Positions 32,439-41,880 of a stretch of 64,000 nucleotides of DNA are shown piece after piece (the stretch's first letter is position 1; each line of letters opens with the position of its first letter). Made by a program: the position numbers and the translations under genes. Origin of the DNA: Bosea vestrisii. Lineage in GTDB: Bacteria; Pseudomonadota; Alphaproteobacteria; Rhizobiales; Beijerinckiaceae. The stretch spans positions 1,116,001 to 1,180,000 of the forward strand of contig NZ_CP126307.1 of NCBI RefSeq assembly GCF_030144325.1, given 5' to 3'. The notes under the pieces are model-generated. The model saw only the letters and a program-made list of their open reading frames with translations, ran no database searches and had not been told where the DNA came from.

Positions 32439-32681
32439 ATGAGCGGCCTGCGCAAGCGCTCCCTAGCCATCGCCGGCCATCGCACCAGCGTCTCGCTCGA
32501 AGAGCCCTTCTGGGAGGCGCTGAAGGAGATCGCGGCCGCCGAGAAGCGGCCGATCGCCAGCCTGGTGGTGGAGGTCGATTCCGGCCGGGGCGAACTCAAC
32601 CTCTCCTCGGCACTTCGCCTGCGCGTACTCGCCCATTATCGCGGGCGTGCCGAAACGGTGAAGGTCACTCCCGCGGATTGA
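32439..32681 (+). CDS. Ribbon-helix-helix domain protein
   Basis: An 80-residue protein. The segment RKRSLAIAGHRTSVSLEEPFWEAL followed by EIAAAEKRPIASLVVEVD fits a ribbon-helix-helix DNA-binding fold of the RHH_4 type. Its DNA target is unknown. It is 10 bases after the DUF4169 gene in the fumC unit. Its 3' end overlaps the 3' end of the convergent LysR-type gene by 17 bases. Confidence 0.8.
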   Translation: MSGLRKRSLAIAGHRTSVSLEEPFWEALKEIAAAEKRPIASLVVEVDSGRGELNLSSALRLRVLAHYRGRAETVKVTPAD

Positions 32682-33576
32682 CGAGCAGGCGTCGCGCCGT
32701 CTCGACGACCGCGCGCGTCAGATCCGTCAGCCGCTCGGCCGCAATCCGGTTGACCTGCCAGAACAGCGGTATGTCCAGCGCCGTGCCGGGCATGAGCTCG
32801 CAGAGTCGCCCGGCGGCGATATGGTCCCTCACCAGCAGTTCGGGATTGGCGCACCAGCCGATGCCGAGCAGGCTCGCCTCGACGAAGCCTTGCGTCGACG
32901 GCACCCAATGCACGGGATGGCCGGGGCTTTCACCGAAGGCAGCTTCCATCCACTGGCTCTGCAGCCGGTCCTTCTGGTTGAAGACTAGCGACGGCGCCTG
33001 CGCCAGCGCGGATAGCGTCACACCTTCGGCGAAATGGCGCATCATGAATTGCGGGCTCGCCGTCGCAAGATAACGGAGCGAGCCGAGCGGGATCACGCGG
33101 CAGCCTTGGACGGACTTCTCCAGCGCCGTCACGGCGGCGAGCACCCGCCCCTGCCGCAGCCACTCGGCCGTATGCTCTTGATCGTCGACGGCGATGTCGA
33201 GCAGATGCGGGCTGCGCTTCGTGAAAGCTGCGACGGCGCCAAGGAACCAGGTTCCGAGGCTGTCGGCATTGGTGGCGATCCGCAGGGTGACGCGCTGCTG
33301 CGGCAGGTCCGGCTCGGCCAGGGCCGGCAGCCGCGTCATCAGTTCGCCTTCGAGCAGGCCGACCTGCTCGATATGGCGACAGAGCCATTCGCCCCGCTCG
33401 GTCGCCGTGCAGGGCTGCCCCCGGATGATCAGCACCGTCCCCAGCCGCTCCTCGAGCTGCTTGACCCGCTGCGAGACCGCCGAGGGCGTGACGTTCAGTG
33501 CCTGCGCCGCCTTGTCGAAACTGCCGGTCCTGACCACGAGCGAGACGGCTTGCAACGCGGGATAGTCAAGCATCAC
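32665..33576 (-). CDS. LysR-type regulator of the ArgP/LysG group
   Basis: A 303-residue LysR regulator. The winged helix-turn-helix at about residues 17-50 reads GSFDKAAQALNVTPSAVSQR. The effector domain follows. ArgP/LysG proteins sense lysine or arginine and activate a divergent exporter gene. That exporter (LysE) is present here across an AT-rich 89-bp region with LysR-like T-N11-A possibilities, so the pairing supports this call. Confidence 0.9.
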   Translation of the reverse strand: MMLDYPALQAVSLVVRTGSFDKAAQALNVTPSAVSQRVKQLEERLGTVLIIRGQPCTATERGEWLCRHIEQVGLLEGELMTRLPALAEPDLPQQRVTLRIATNADSLGTWFLGAVAAFTKRSPHLLDIAVDDQEHTAEWLRQGRVLAAVTALEKSVQGCRVIPLGSLRYLATASPQFMMRHFAEGVTLSALAQAPSLVFNQKDRLQSQWMEAAFGESPGHPVHWVPSTQGFVEASLLGIGWCANPELLVRDHIAAGRLCELMPGTALDIPLFWQVNRIAAERLTDLTRAVVETARRLLVNPRE

Positions 33577-33665
33577 ATTAGCTCTGCTTAATCGGAATAA
33601 CGATATTTAACTACACTAATGCGACTTCAGCGCCTAGGCAGGGCGACGAAACAGGACCGTCGCTC

Positions 33666-34274
33666 ATGCCTCTCTCCGTCTATGTCACCGGCCTGACCAT
33701 GGGCCTTAGCCTGATCGTCGCGATCGGCGCCCAGAACAGCTTCGTGCTGCGGCAGGGCCTGCGGAACGAGCACGTCTTCGCCATCTGTCTGGTTTGTGCA
33801 CTTTCAGATGCAGTCCTGATCCTGGCCGGCGTCGTCGGCCTGCGGCAGGCGACGGCGATGCTACCCCTGCTCGAACCCGCCTTGCGCTATGGCGGCGCCG
33901 CCTTCCTGATCTGGTACGGCGCGCGCAGCCTGCTCTCGGCCCTGCGCTCATCCGAGGCTCTGGCGGTCGGGGCCAGCGGCGGCGCGAGCCTCTCGGCCAG
34001 CCTCGTCACCTGCGCTGCGCTGACCTGGCTCAACCCGCATGTCTATCTCGACACGGTGCTGCTGATCGGCAGCATCGCCAGCCAGTTTCCCGGGCAGGAA
34101 CTGGTCTTCGCCGCCGGCGCGATGACCGCCTCGTTCCTGTTCTTCTTCGGGCTCGGCTATGGCGCCCGCTGGCTGCGCCCGCTCTTCGCCGATCCGAGGT
34201 CTTGGCGGATTCTCGACGGCATCGTCGCCGCCACCATGTGGGCAATCGCGTTCAAGCTACTCCAGGCTAGCTGA
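33666..34274 (+). CDS. LysE/ArgO-family amino acid exporter
   Basis: A 202-residue inner-membrane protein with about six helices. The N-terminal GLTMGLSLIVAIGAQNSFVLRQGL contains the conserved GAQN motif of LysE/ArgO. LTWLNPHVYLDTVLLIGSIA is the second hallmark. It exports basic amino acids when they accumulate. Its divergent partner is the ArgP/LysG-type regulator. Confidence 0.92.
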   Translation: MPLSVYVTGLTMGLSLIVAIGAQNSFVLRQGLRNEHVFAICLVCALSDAVLILAGVVGLRQATAMLPLLEPALRYGGAAFLIWYGARSLLSALRSSEALAVGASGGASLSASLVTCAALTWLNPHVYLDTVLLIGSIASQFPGQELVFAAGAMTASFLFFFGLGYGARWLRPLFADPRSWRILDGIVAATMWAIAFKLLQAS

Positions 34275-34373
34275 TCGGCCGGCTGCCGGCGAAAACCCTG
34301 CTATTCCAGCGCCTTGTGCCAGAAGATTGAATCAGCCTCGTACGCGCTTAACTCAGTTTGCCAGCGACTTGAA

Positions 34374-37300
34374 TCAGTTCTGCAAGGGCGAGCGCGACAG
34401 CGGTCGCGGCACTGACTGGATATCGAGAGGCGGCGGCAGCGGCGGAGCTTCGCTGCGTGACCTGACATACGGATCGCCTGGAATATAGGAGGGCGGCGCC
34501 CCCTGCAGGATCATCGGCCCAGGCCGCCCCTCGATCGCGGCCCGGATCGCAGCCTGCCTCGCCCGCTCCTCGGCTTCGGCCCTGCGCCTGTCTTCATCCG
34601 CCCGTCGGCGGTCCTCCTCGGCGCGGCGCGCGTCCTCCAGCCGTTTTGCAGCCTCAAGCTTGCGCGCCTCCTCGGCGAGCCTTGCCTCTTCGGCCTTGCG
34701 CGCAGCCTCCGCCCTGCGGACCTCCTCAGCCTGCCTTGCCTCCTCGGCCTTGCGCGCTTCCTCCGCCCGCTTCTCCTCGGCGATACGGCGCTCCTCCTCG
34801 GCTTTCAGGAATTCCGCCAGCTTGCGTTCGTTCTCACGCAACTCGCGCTCGGCCCGCAGGCGCCGGACGTTCATCGCCCGCTCGCGCTGGTCCGCCTCGA
34901 AGGCCTCGACCCGTTCGATTTCGCGCGCCAGCGCCCGCGCTGCCACGACATTGGACAGCGCCCCGACATCGGTCTCGCGCCTTGGCGCCTCGAGCGGCCC
35001 GCGCCAGGCGACGCCGACCTGCGGCAACTGCTCCGGCCAGCCTTTCGGAGCCGCGCCGAGCGGGCGAAGATTCAGGCGCAGATCAGTCGTCATCGCCCGC
35101 CAGTCGACCAGCCCGGTCGCCTCGGCCCGGAGGCCCGCACGCTCGACGGAGACGGGCGAGACGCGCAGCACGCCGGCCGCCTGGGTGAAGGGAATGGTGA
35201 CGTCGCCGAGAGGCCAGCTTGCCTTCTCCAGCGCTTCGCCGATCCGGTCCTGCAGACGGTCCGTTTCGCTCTCGGAAGCATCCTCGCCCGTCGCGGCGAT
35301 CACCTTCGAGATCGCAGAGGGATCGAAACGCGCCATGCCGGCCCCCGAGACGCTGATCGAGCCGGCGCCGCCGAGCGCCGCGATCAGCCTCGCCGGGCTT
35401 TCGCCGGAGCCGCCGGCCTCGAAACTGCCGGTGAGCTTGCCGGTGAGCGCGCCCTTGGTCAGCGCGGAAAGGTCGAGCCCGGCCAAGCCGAGCTTGCCTG
35501 CGACCTGCGCCAATCCACCTTCCCGGCGCAGCGTGAGCCGCCCACTGATCTCGCCGCCGGCATGGCTGCCGCGGAGATTGTCGAGCGTGAGCCCATCAGG
35601 CCCTGCCGAGAGGTCGAAGCGAGCCTTGGACAACGCGATCTTGTCGGTCAGCTCGAACCGATCGGCGCCGACGGCCAGCCTGATCTCACCCAGGGTCGTG
35701 GCACCCTGGAAGCGGCTCGGCGACCACTGACTCCCACTAACCGGCTGGGCCTGGCCGAGCACGGCCGCAAGAACCGGCTGCAGTGCGAGCGACGGCAGGT
35801 CGAGCTTCCCGCCAATGCCGCGCTCGGCCGAGAAGCTCAGCGCGCCGCGCGCCGCCTTGCCGCCGGCGTTAACGACAAGATCGTCGAGCCTGGCCCCCTC
35901 GCCGAAGGATACGCGCCCATGCGCATCGAGCACTCCATCCGGGACCAGCCGAGCCAGCCCTTCCGGCAAGACCTGCCCCGGCCCATCGGCCTGGAGGCTC
36001 AGCCGCGCCGCATCGCCTGCGCCTTCGAGCACGAGCATCAGCCCCGGGCCGGCAAGCGAGCCGACCGGCCCGGCTGCGCCGAAGCCGAGCGTAAGCTCGC
36101 CGGGTCCGCCACGCGCCGGGCGCGGCAGACCAAAGGCGGCAAAGGCGCGGCGCCGGTCGTCGAGCGAAAGTTTTACATCGCCGCCGCTCCACTGGCCGGC
36201 AGCGTCGAGCTTGCCGTTGAGTGCCAAGCGCCCGGCCTGGGCCGAGCCCTCGGCGATGACGCTGGTTTCTCCGTTCGAGGCGCGCGCCAGCTTGAAGCCG
36301 GCGTCGATGCCGGCAAGCCCATCCTCGATCCGCGGCCATACGCGCCGCAGCCCTTCCGGCAGCAAGGGGCCGGCCAGCGCTGTCAGCGCCGCGAAGCGCG
36401 GTGCGCGCACCCGCCCGGCGATCTCGCCGCCACCCGGCAGCAAGGCGCCCTCGCCCTCGACCTTGACGCCTCCGAAGCCGTCGACAGCCAGGCGGCTGAG
36501 GCGCCAGTCCGAGCCCTGGCGGGTCAGCGCAAGCCGGGCCGAGCCCGGTGGCGCCGACAGATAGCGCGCGCCATTCAAAGTGAGGTCGAGCGCCAGGTCG
36601 CGCCGGCCGGTGAGCGCATTCAGGCTGTCGCCCGGCGGCAAGGTCGAGAGGTCGAGCCCGTTCAGGGTCAACTTGGCGTCGAGCCGGCCGGAGGTGAGTG
36701 CGCCAGAGCCCTCGAGGCGCGGGCCCGAGCCCGCCCGCGCAGTCAGGCGCGTGACCGCGAGTTGCTCATTGCTCCAGTCCAATGCCGCCGTGCCATCGAA
36801 ACTGCGCAAGGCCGCGAAGCTGTCGGCCAGTCCGGCCTCGACGCCGAGCCGCGCCAGGGCAAGGGCCGCCCGGCGCGCATCCGGCGCCCTAGCCTCGACC
36901 GTGCCGCGAAAGCCCTGGCCATCGAGCGCGCCACGCGCTTCGAGAAGGGCATTGGCGATCTTGACCGTAGCGTTCGCCGCGTCGAGTCCGCTTTCGTCGA
37001 GCTTCCCGCGCAGGGCAAAGCCGCTGAAATCTTCGCCGCGCCAGGCGATCTGGTCGAGGTCCAACGAAAGGTCGAGCGCGCCTGGCAGTGCCTGAAAGGC
37101 GCGCTCATAGCCCGGCCGCTGAGCGAGTGCCTCGATCAGCGCATCGGCATCGAGCCGGCGTGCTTTGAGCTGAACGCTGCCCTGACCGCCCCCGGATTGA
37201 ACGAGCCTTCGCCCTCCAACCGCGCGGCGCCGCCGGCGATCTCGACGGCAAGCGCGGAGAAATCAAGGCGGCGGCTGTCACCGCTCACCCGTCCCGCCAG

Positions 37301-38032
37301 GCTGACGGCACCGCCGGGTGCGATCGTGAAACCGCCTTCGAGCGCGGGCCGAACCTTGCTCTCGGCCGCCGGCAGGATCAGCGAACCGTCGAAGCCGAAC
37401 TGCGTCTGCTCGCCGGTGACCGACACCTTGGTACGCAACCGCCCATCGGCTTCGACCGCGCCGGTGACGAAGCGCACGGACGAGCCGGCAATCTCCCCTT
37501 CGACACGCCAGGGTCCATGCAGGCTGACGGCGGAGACATCGACCGAGATCGGTGCCAGCATCTGCGCCGCCTTGCCGGGCTCGCGCCAGATCACGGCCGC
37601 CCGCCTGATCGCGAGCCGGTCGATCGCCGTTTCGCTCGGCAGGCCCGTCCCCTGGCGCGCCGGCAGGGCAATCGCGCCGGCCTCGTCGACGACGAGGTTC
37701 AGCGTCAGCCCATCGGCCTCGGCCTCGACCAGCCTGAACTCGCCGCGCGCCAATGGCGCCAGAGCGAGCTCGGCCGTCAGCGTCTCGACGCTGGCGCTGC
37801 TCGCTCCGCTTTCACCGGAACCAAGGCGCACCTGGCCCAGCACCAGCCGTGGCGACGGCAGCAGCCGCAGCCCGATCTCGCCGGCGACGCGCGTCTCCAC
37901 GCCGAGCGCGGCGCCGATGCGTTGCTCGAAATGGGGCCTGTACTCGCGCCAGTCGACGAAGCCCGGCCCCAACAGCGCGGCCAGCAACGCCGCGACGAGC
38001 AGCCCGGCCAGGAAGGTCAGGGCCTCACGCAC
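34374..38032 (-). pseudogene. AsmA-family membrane protein, frame broken by one missing base
   Basis: The N-terminal part (38032 to 37136) has a membrane anchor (EALTFLAGLLVAALLAALLG) and the AsmA N-terminal domain, then meets a stop. The rest continues in another frame from about 37180 to 34374. Restoring one G in CCGGGGGCGG near 37187-37194 joins them into about 1,219 residues with continuous homology (SFNPG then GQGSVQLKARRLDADAL). AsmA proteins are bridge-like and affect outer-membrane lipid transport. The last 200 residues are a highly charged Ala/Glu/Arg helix followed by a Pro-rich tail. Loss of one base may be an assembly error. Confidence 0.8.
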
Positions 38033-38138
38033 GCTCTTGCATCAATCCTCAATATGTCGACGGCCCGATCATGCACGCAAGTCGCGGCAGGATCACGACA
38101 TTCTTGTGGGTAATACCGCCCGGGAGCGCGGTTGGATG

Positions 38139-39584
38139 TCACAAGGCGATGATCTTGCCGGGATTGAGGATGTTCTGCGGATCAAGCGAGCGCTTGATCA
38201 GCCGCATCACCGCAAGCGCGGCCGGGCTGTGCTCGATCTCGAGATACTTCATCTTCTTCTGGCCGACACCGTGCTCACCGGTGCAGGTCCCACCCATGGC
38301 GAGCGCCCGCTTGACCAGCCTGTCGATGAAGGCCTCGCAGCGCGCGACCTCGTCTGGATCGGCGAGGTCGACCAGCGGCTGGGTATGGAAATTGCCGTCG
38401 CCGACATGGCCGACGATCGGCGCTATCAGCCCGGAGGCCTCGATGTCGCGCTTGGTCTCGTCGACGCACTCGGCCAGCCGCGAGATCGGCACGCAGACAT
38501 CGGTCGCGACCGATTCCGCGCCGGGCCGCAGCGCCCGCGCCGCCCAATAGGCGTCGTGCCGGGCCTGCCACAGCTTCGAGCGATCCTCCGGCCTCGTCGC
38601 CCAGTCGAACGAACCGCCGCCGAACTCGGCCGCGATCTCGCCGAAGCGCTCGGCCTGTTCCTTCACGCCCTCTTCCGAGCCGTGGAACTCGACGAACAGC
38701 ATCGTCGTCTCCGGCAGGCCGAGCTTGGAGTGCAGGTTGACGCCGCGCATCATCACATCGTCGACCAGCTCGATCCGCGCGACCGGCAGGCCGGACTGGA
38801 TCGTCATGATCGTTGCATCGCAAGCCGCCTTCACCGAGGGGAACGCGCAGACGCCGGCCGAGACTGCTTCCGGAATGCCGTGCAGCTTCAGCGTCACCTC
38901 GGTAATGATGCCGAGCGTGCCTTCCGAGCCGACGAGAAGGCGGGTGAGATCGTAGCCGGCCGAGGATTTGCGCGCCCGGCTCGCGGTCTTGACGATGGCA
39001 CCATCGGCCATCACCGCGGTCAGCGCGATGACATTGTCCTTCATCGTGCCGTAGCGAACGGCATTGGTGCCGGAGGCGCGCGTCGCCGCCATGCCTCCGA
39101 TCGAGGCATCAGCACCGGGATCGATCGGGAAGAACAGGCCCTGGTCGCGCAGATGCTCGTTCAGCTCCTTGCGAGTAACCCCGGCCTCGACCGTGCAGTC
39201 GAGGTCCTCGGCATGGACGGCAAGGACGCGCTTCATCTGGCTCATGTCGATGCAGACGCCGCCGAAGGGCGCGTTCACATGCCCCTCCAGCGAGGTCCCC
39301 GTGCCGAAGGCGATGACGGGAACCCCATGCTTGACGCAGAGTTTCACAATCGAGGCCACCTCTTCGGTGCTCTCAGGATAGACGACCGCGTCCGGCGGCT
39401 GGTTCGGAATCCAGGTCAGCGTGTGGCCATGCTGCTGCCGGACCGCGAGGCTGGTGACGAGCCGGTTGCCGAACAGCGCCGCCAGCTCCCGCGTTATCGC
39501 GGCAATGGCCTGCGGTGACGGCGGCAGGTCTGCACTACGAGCAGGGGTGGGCTGAGGCACGGAAACGGTTGAAGGCATTGTCAT
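38139..39584 (-). CDS. FAD-linked oxidase, D-lactate dehydrogenase (cytochrome)-like
   Basis: A 481-residue flavoprotein of the vanillyl-alcohol oxidase/GlcD superfamily. The FAD-binding PCMH domain covers about 60-240 (VIAFGTGTSLEGHVNAPFGG, then DPGADASIGGMAATRASGTN and LLVGSEGTLGIITEVTLKL). The C-terminal domain has GHVGDGNFH and GTCTGEHGVGQKK, typical of D-lactate and 2-hydroxy acid dehydrogenases. Electrons probably go to cytochrome c or quinone. It could be a GlcD-like or D-2-hydroxyglutarate enzyme. It stands alone. Confidence 0.88.
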   Translation of the reverse strand: MTMPSTVSVPQPTPARSADLPPSPQAIAAITRELAALFGNRLVTSLAVRQQHGHTLTWIPNQPPDAVVYPESTEEVASIVKLCVKHGVPVIAFGTGTSLEGHVNAPFGGVCIDMSQMKRVLAVHAEDLDCTVEAGVTRKELNEHLRDQGLFFPIDPGADASIGGMAATRASGTNAVRYGTMKDNVIALTAVMADGAIVKTASRARKSSAGYDLTRLLVGSEGTLGIITEVTLKLHGIPEAVSAGVCAFPSVKAACDATIMTIQSGLPVARIELVDDVMMRGVNLHSKLGLPETTMLFVEFHGSEEGVKEQAERFGEIAAEFGGGSFDWATRPEDRSKLWQARHDAYWAARALRPGAESVATDVCVPISRLAECVDETKRDIEASGLIAPIVGHVGDGNFHTQPLVDLADPDEVARCEAFIDRLVKRALAMGGTCTGEHGVGQKKMKYLEIEHSPAALAVMRLIKRSLDPQNILNPGKIIAL

Positions 39585-39731
39585 GGCTGGAGAACTTCGC
39601 CTAGTCTGGAATGGTTCGGCCTATGAAGCAGCGGCTCGTGTTGTTTTCACGCGCCGCGCCCGCGCCGGGCAAGAGGCGGCGGCGCAGAGCTGCCCACGCA
39701 TCGATGAGACAAAGGACGAAAGGAGGCGCCG

Positions 39732-40304
39732 ATGCCGAACGAAATTCGCACGACCGCCCTGTTCTTCGCTCCCTTCGTCTCGTCCCCGATGCGGGTCGAG
39801 ACGCAATGGATCGACTATAACGGCCATCTCAACATGGCCTATTACCACGTCCTGTTCGATCGCGCGGTCGACGAGGTCTTCTCGCTTGTCGGCCTGAACC
39901 AGGACTATGTCGAGACGCGCAAGGCCTCATTCTTCTCGGCCGAATGCCATGTGCTCTACAAGCGCGAGTTGACGGCCAGCGACCTCGTACGTGTCACCGC
40001 GCAACTCATCGCCTTCGACGACAAGCGCCTGCATTACTATCTCGAAATGCGTCATGCGAGCGAAGGCTGGCTCGCCTCGACCTCCGAGAACCTGTCGCTG
40101 CATGTCGACCTGACCGATCGCAAGGTCACGCCCTTCCCGGCCGACATCCTCGCCAATCTCGCAATCATGAAGGCGGCGCACGCTCGTATGCCGCGGCCGG
40201 CGACAGTCGGCCGGATGATCGGCATGCCGGAGAAGAGTGCGATCACGCTCGGCGCGCCGGTCGAGGCGCAGGAAGCGGAGCGCGAAACCGAGACGCGGCA
40301 CTAG
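39732..40304 (+). CDS. Acyl-CoA thioesterase-like hotdog protein
   Basis: A 190-residue protein of the 4HBT hotdog superfamily. The active-site region VETQWIDYNGHLNMAYY contains the conserved Asp and the HLNM pattern. FFSAECHVLYKRELTASD follows. Similar domains occur as betainyl-CoA thioesterases or general acyl-CoA thioesterases. The extended C-terminus (about 150-190) is polar. The substrate is unknown. Confidence 0.82.
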   Translation: MPNEIRTTALFFAPFVSSPMRVETQWIDYNGHLNMAYYHVLFDRAVDEVFSLVGLNQDYVETRKASFFSAECHVLYKRELTASDLVRVTAQLIAFDDKRLHYYLEMRHASEGWLASTSENLSLHVDLTDRKVTPFPADILANLAIMKAAHARMPRPATVGRMIGMPEKSAITLGAPVEAQEAERETETRH

Positions 40305-40340
40305 GCCGGATCTGCAATCCAGCCCCGTCCGCCAACGGAC

Positions 40341-40934
40341 CTAGCGCTGCGGGTAGATCGTCTCGCCGCGCTTGAGCATCTCGACGAAAGCCGCGATCCT
40401 CTTCCTTCTCCCGGCTTCGGTCTTGAGATTGTGGACACGAAACGCCAGGGCAAAGCGGTTCTGTCCGCTCAGCTTCGATAGCATCTCCCTGGCCAAGGGC
40501 TCTGCGTCGATCGCCGCCTGGAGATCGTCGGGGATCTTCAGATTTTGGCCGGCGCCATAAGCGCGCGCCCATCGACCGTCGGCCTTGGCTGCATCGACCT
40601 GCATCAGGCCGTGTCTGGTCATGCGCCCTTCCGTAATCAGACGGGCGACATTGTCGACATTGATCTGGCTCCAGATACTTCTGGCGCCCCTCGGACTGTA
40701 GCGCTGCAGAAAGCTGCGCTCGTCGAGGCCTTTCCTGACGCCGTCGATCCAGCCCCAGCAGAGCACGACGTCGATCGCCTCCTTGGGCGTGATCGACCGC
40801 AAGCCGGACGAGAGCTTGTGGATCTTGATCCAGACTTCGTCAGCCTGGTCGTGGTTGCTGCCAAGCCAGTCGTAGAAGCTTGACGCATCCTCGAATTCCC
40901 GGACCTTTTCAGGATCGATCTTCACCGGCGCCAT
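40341..40934 (-). CDS. YdeI/OmpD-associated family protein
   Basis: A 197-residue protein of the YdeI family. The family block SSFYDWLGSNHDQADEVWIKI is near the N-terminus. ITPKEAIDVVLCWGWIDGVRKG and RYSPRGARSIWSQINVDNVARLI follow, then a C-terminal part with FALAFRVHNLKTEAGRRKRI. The biochemical role is not established. The ATG after TTTGGAGCGATA is preferred over an upstream GTG. Confidence 0.85.
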   Translation of the reverse strand: MAPVKIDPEKVREFEDASSFYDWLGSNHDQADEVWIKIHKLSSGLRSITPKEAIDVVLCWGWIDGVRKGLDERSFLQRYSPRGARSIWSQINVDNVARLITEGRMTRHGLMQVDAAKADGRWARAYGAGQNLKIPDDLQAAIDAEPLAREMLSKLSGQNRFALAFRVHNLKTEAGRRKRIAAFVEMLKRGETIYPQR

Positions 40935-41036
40935 TATCGCTCCAAAATCCACGGTCTGACCAGAAAGCCGAGTAACCCTCTAGGCGTCAAAGTGGCTGGC
41001 TCATGTCAGCACCCAGCTTCCGGCAGGGCCCGCCGA

Positions 41037-41834
41037 TCACTCGTCGTCGTCCGGTATCTTCAGCAGGTGGCCGCAGGCCTTGCAGTGCACGGCATCGGGT
41101 TCGTGCCGCTGCAGAGCACATTCCGGACAGGGGAAGGTCACCTTGTGCGGCCGGAACACCGCCTGCGCCAACCGCACGAACAGCGAGATGCCGATGATCA
41201 TCACCACGATCGAGGTCACCTTGCCGGCGATCCCCGGCAAGGTGATGTCGCCGAAACCGGTCGTCGTCACCGTCGCGACGGTGAAGTAGAGCGCCTCGAC
41301 ATAGCCCTCCAGCCCGGGCCGGCTCATGAAGAAGAAGGTGTAGACGAAGCCGCTGACGACAAAGAGGAAAGTCACGAGGTTGACCAGAGCCTTGGCGACG
41401 TCCTCCCAGTCGCGGAAACGCGTCTGCCGCAGTTGCGCCCAGATCAACCCGCGCTGCGACAGCGACCAGAGCCGGAGGATGCGCAGGAAGCCGAAATTTT
41501 CCAGCCATTGCGGCGCCAGCAGCGTCGCCAGGATGAAGAGGTCGAGCAGCATGGTGGGCTGGCGCAGCAGCCGCAGCATGTTCGAGGACGCGAGGAAGCG
41601 CGCCGCGATCTCGGCGGCGACGATGATCGCGACCGCATAGTCGAGCCAGAGGAATGCCGGCCGATCGCGCAGCAACGGCGTCGCGATGAAGAAGCCGATG
41701 ATCAGGAGATCGATGATCAGCGTCGCGACCTGGAAGCGCAGCGCCGCCGGGGTCCGCCCGTGATAGAGCTGCCGAAGCCGGTCGCGCAAAGGACGTCCGT
41801 CGCTGCTCTCTTCGCCGTCGGCGGTATCACTCAT
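41037..41834 (-). CDS. Voltage-gated-type ion channel with C-terminal zinc ribbon
   Basis: A 265-residue channel of the VIC superfamily with about six helices. The pore helix and filter read ALYFTVATVTTTGFGDI, where TTTGFGD replaces the canonical TxGYGD, so K+ selectivity is likely but not certain. The S4-like segment (RILRLWSLSQRG) has few basic residues. After the last helix a cytoplasmic tail holds two CxxC pairs (CPEC and CKAC), a rubredoxin-like zinc knuckle. The start MSDTADGEESS is chosen where the hydrophilic N-terminus begins. It is downstream of btaB on the same strand. Confidence 0.88.
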   Translation of the reverse strand: MSDTADGEESSDGRPLRDRLRQLYHGRTPAALRFQVATLIIDLLIIGFFIATPLLRDRPAFLWLDYAVAIIVAAEIAARFLASSNMLRLLRQPTMLLDLFILATLLAPQWLENFGFLRILRLWSLSQRGLIWAQLRQTRFRDWEDVAKALVNLVTFLFVVSGFVYTFFFMSRPGLEGYVEALYFTVATVTTTGFGDITLPGIAGKVTSIVVMIIGISLFVRLAQAVFRPHKVTFPCPECALQRHEPDAVHCKACGHLLKIPDDDE

Positions 41835-41880
41835 CCTGCTGGCGTAGCAGCGCGATGGCGGCAGCGTCCAGCCCCGGCGC

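Noticed and set aside
35562..39518. Very long open frame (over 1,300 codons) on the plus strand
   Set aside because: It lies opposite the AsmA-like and FAD oxidase genes, has Arg/Gly/Ala/Gln-rich low-complexity translation and no domain. It is an artefact of high GC third positions.
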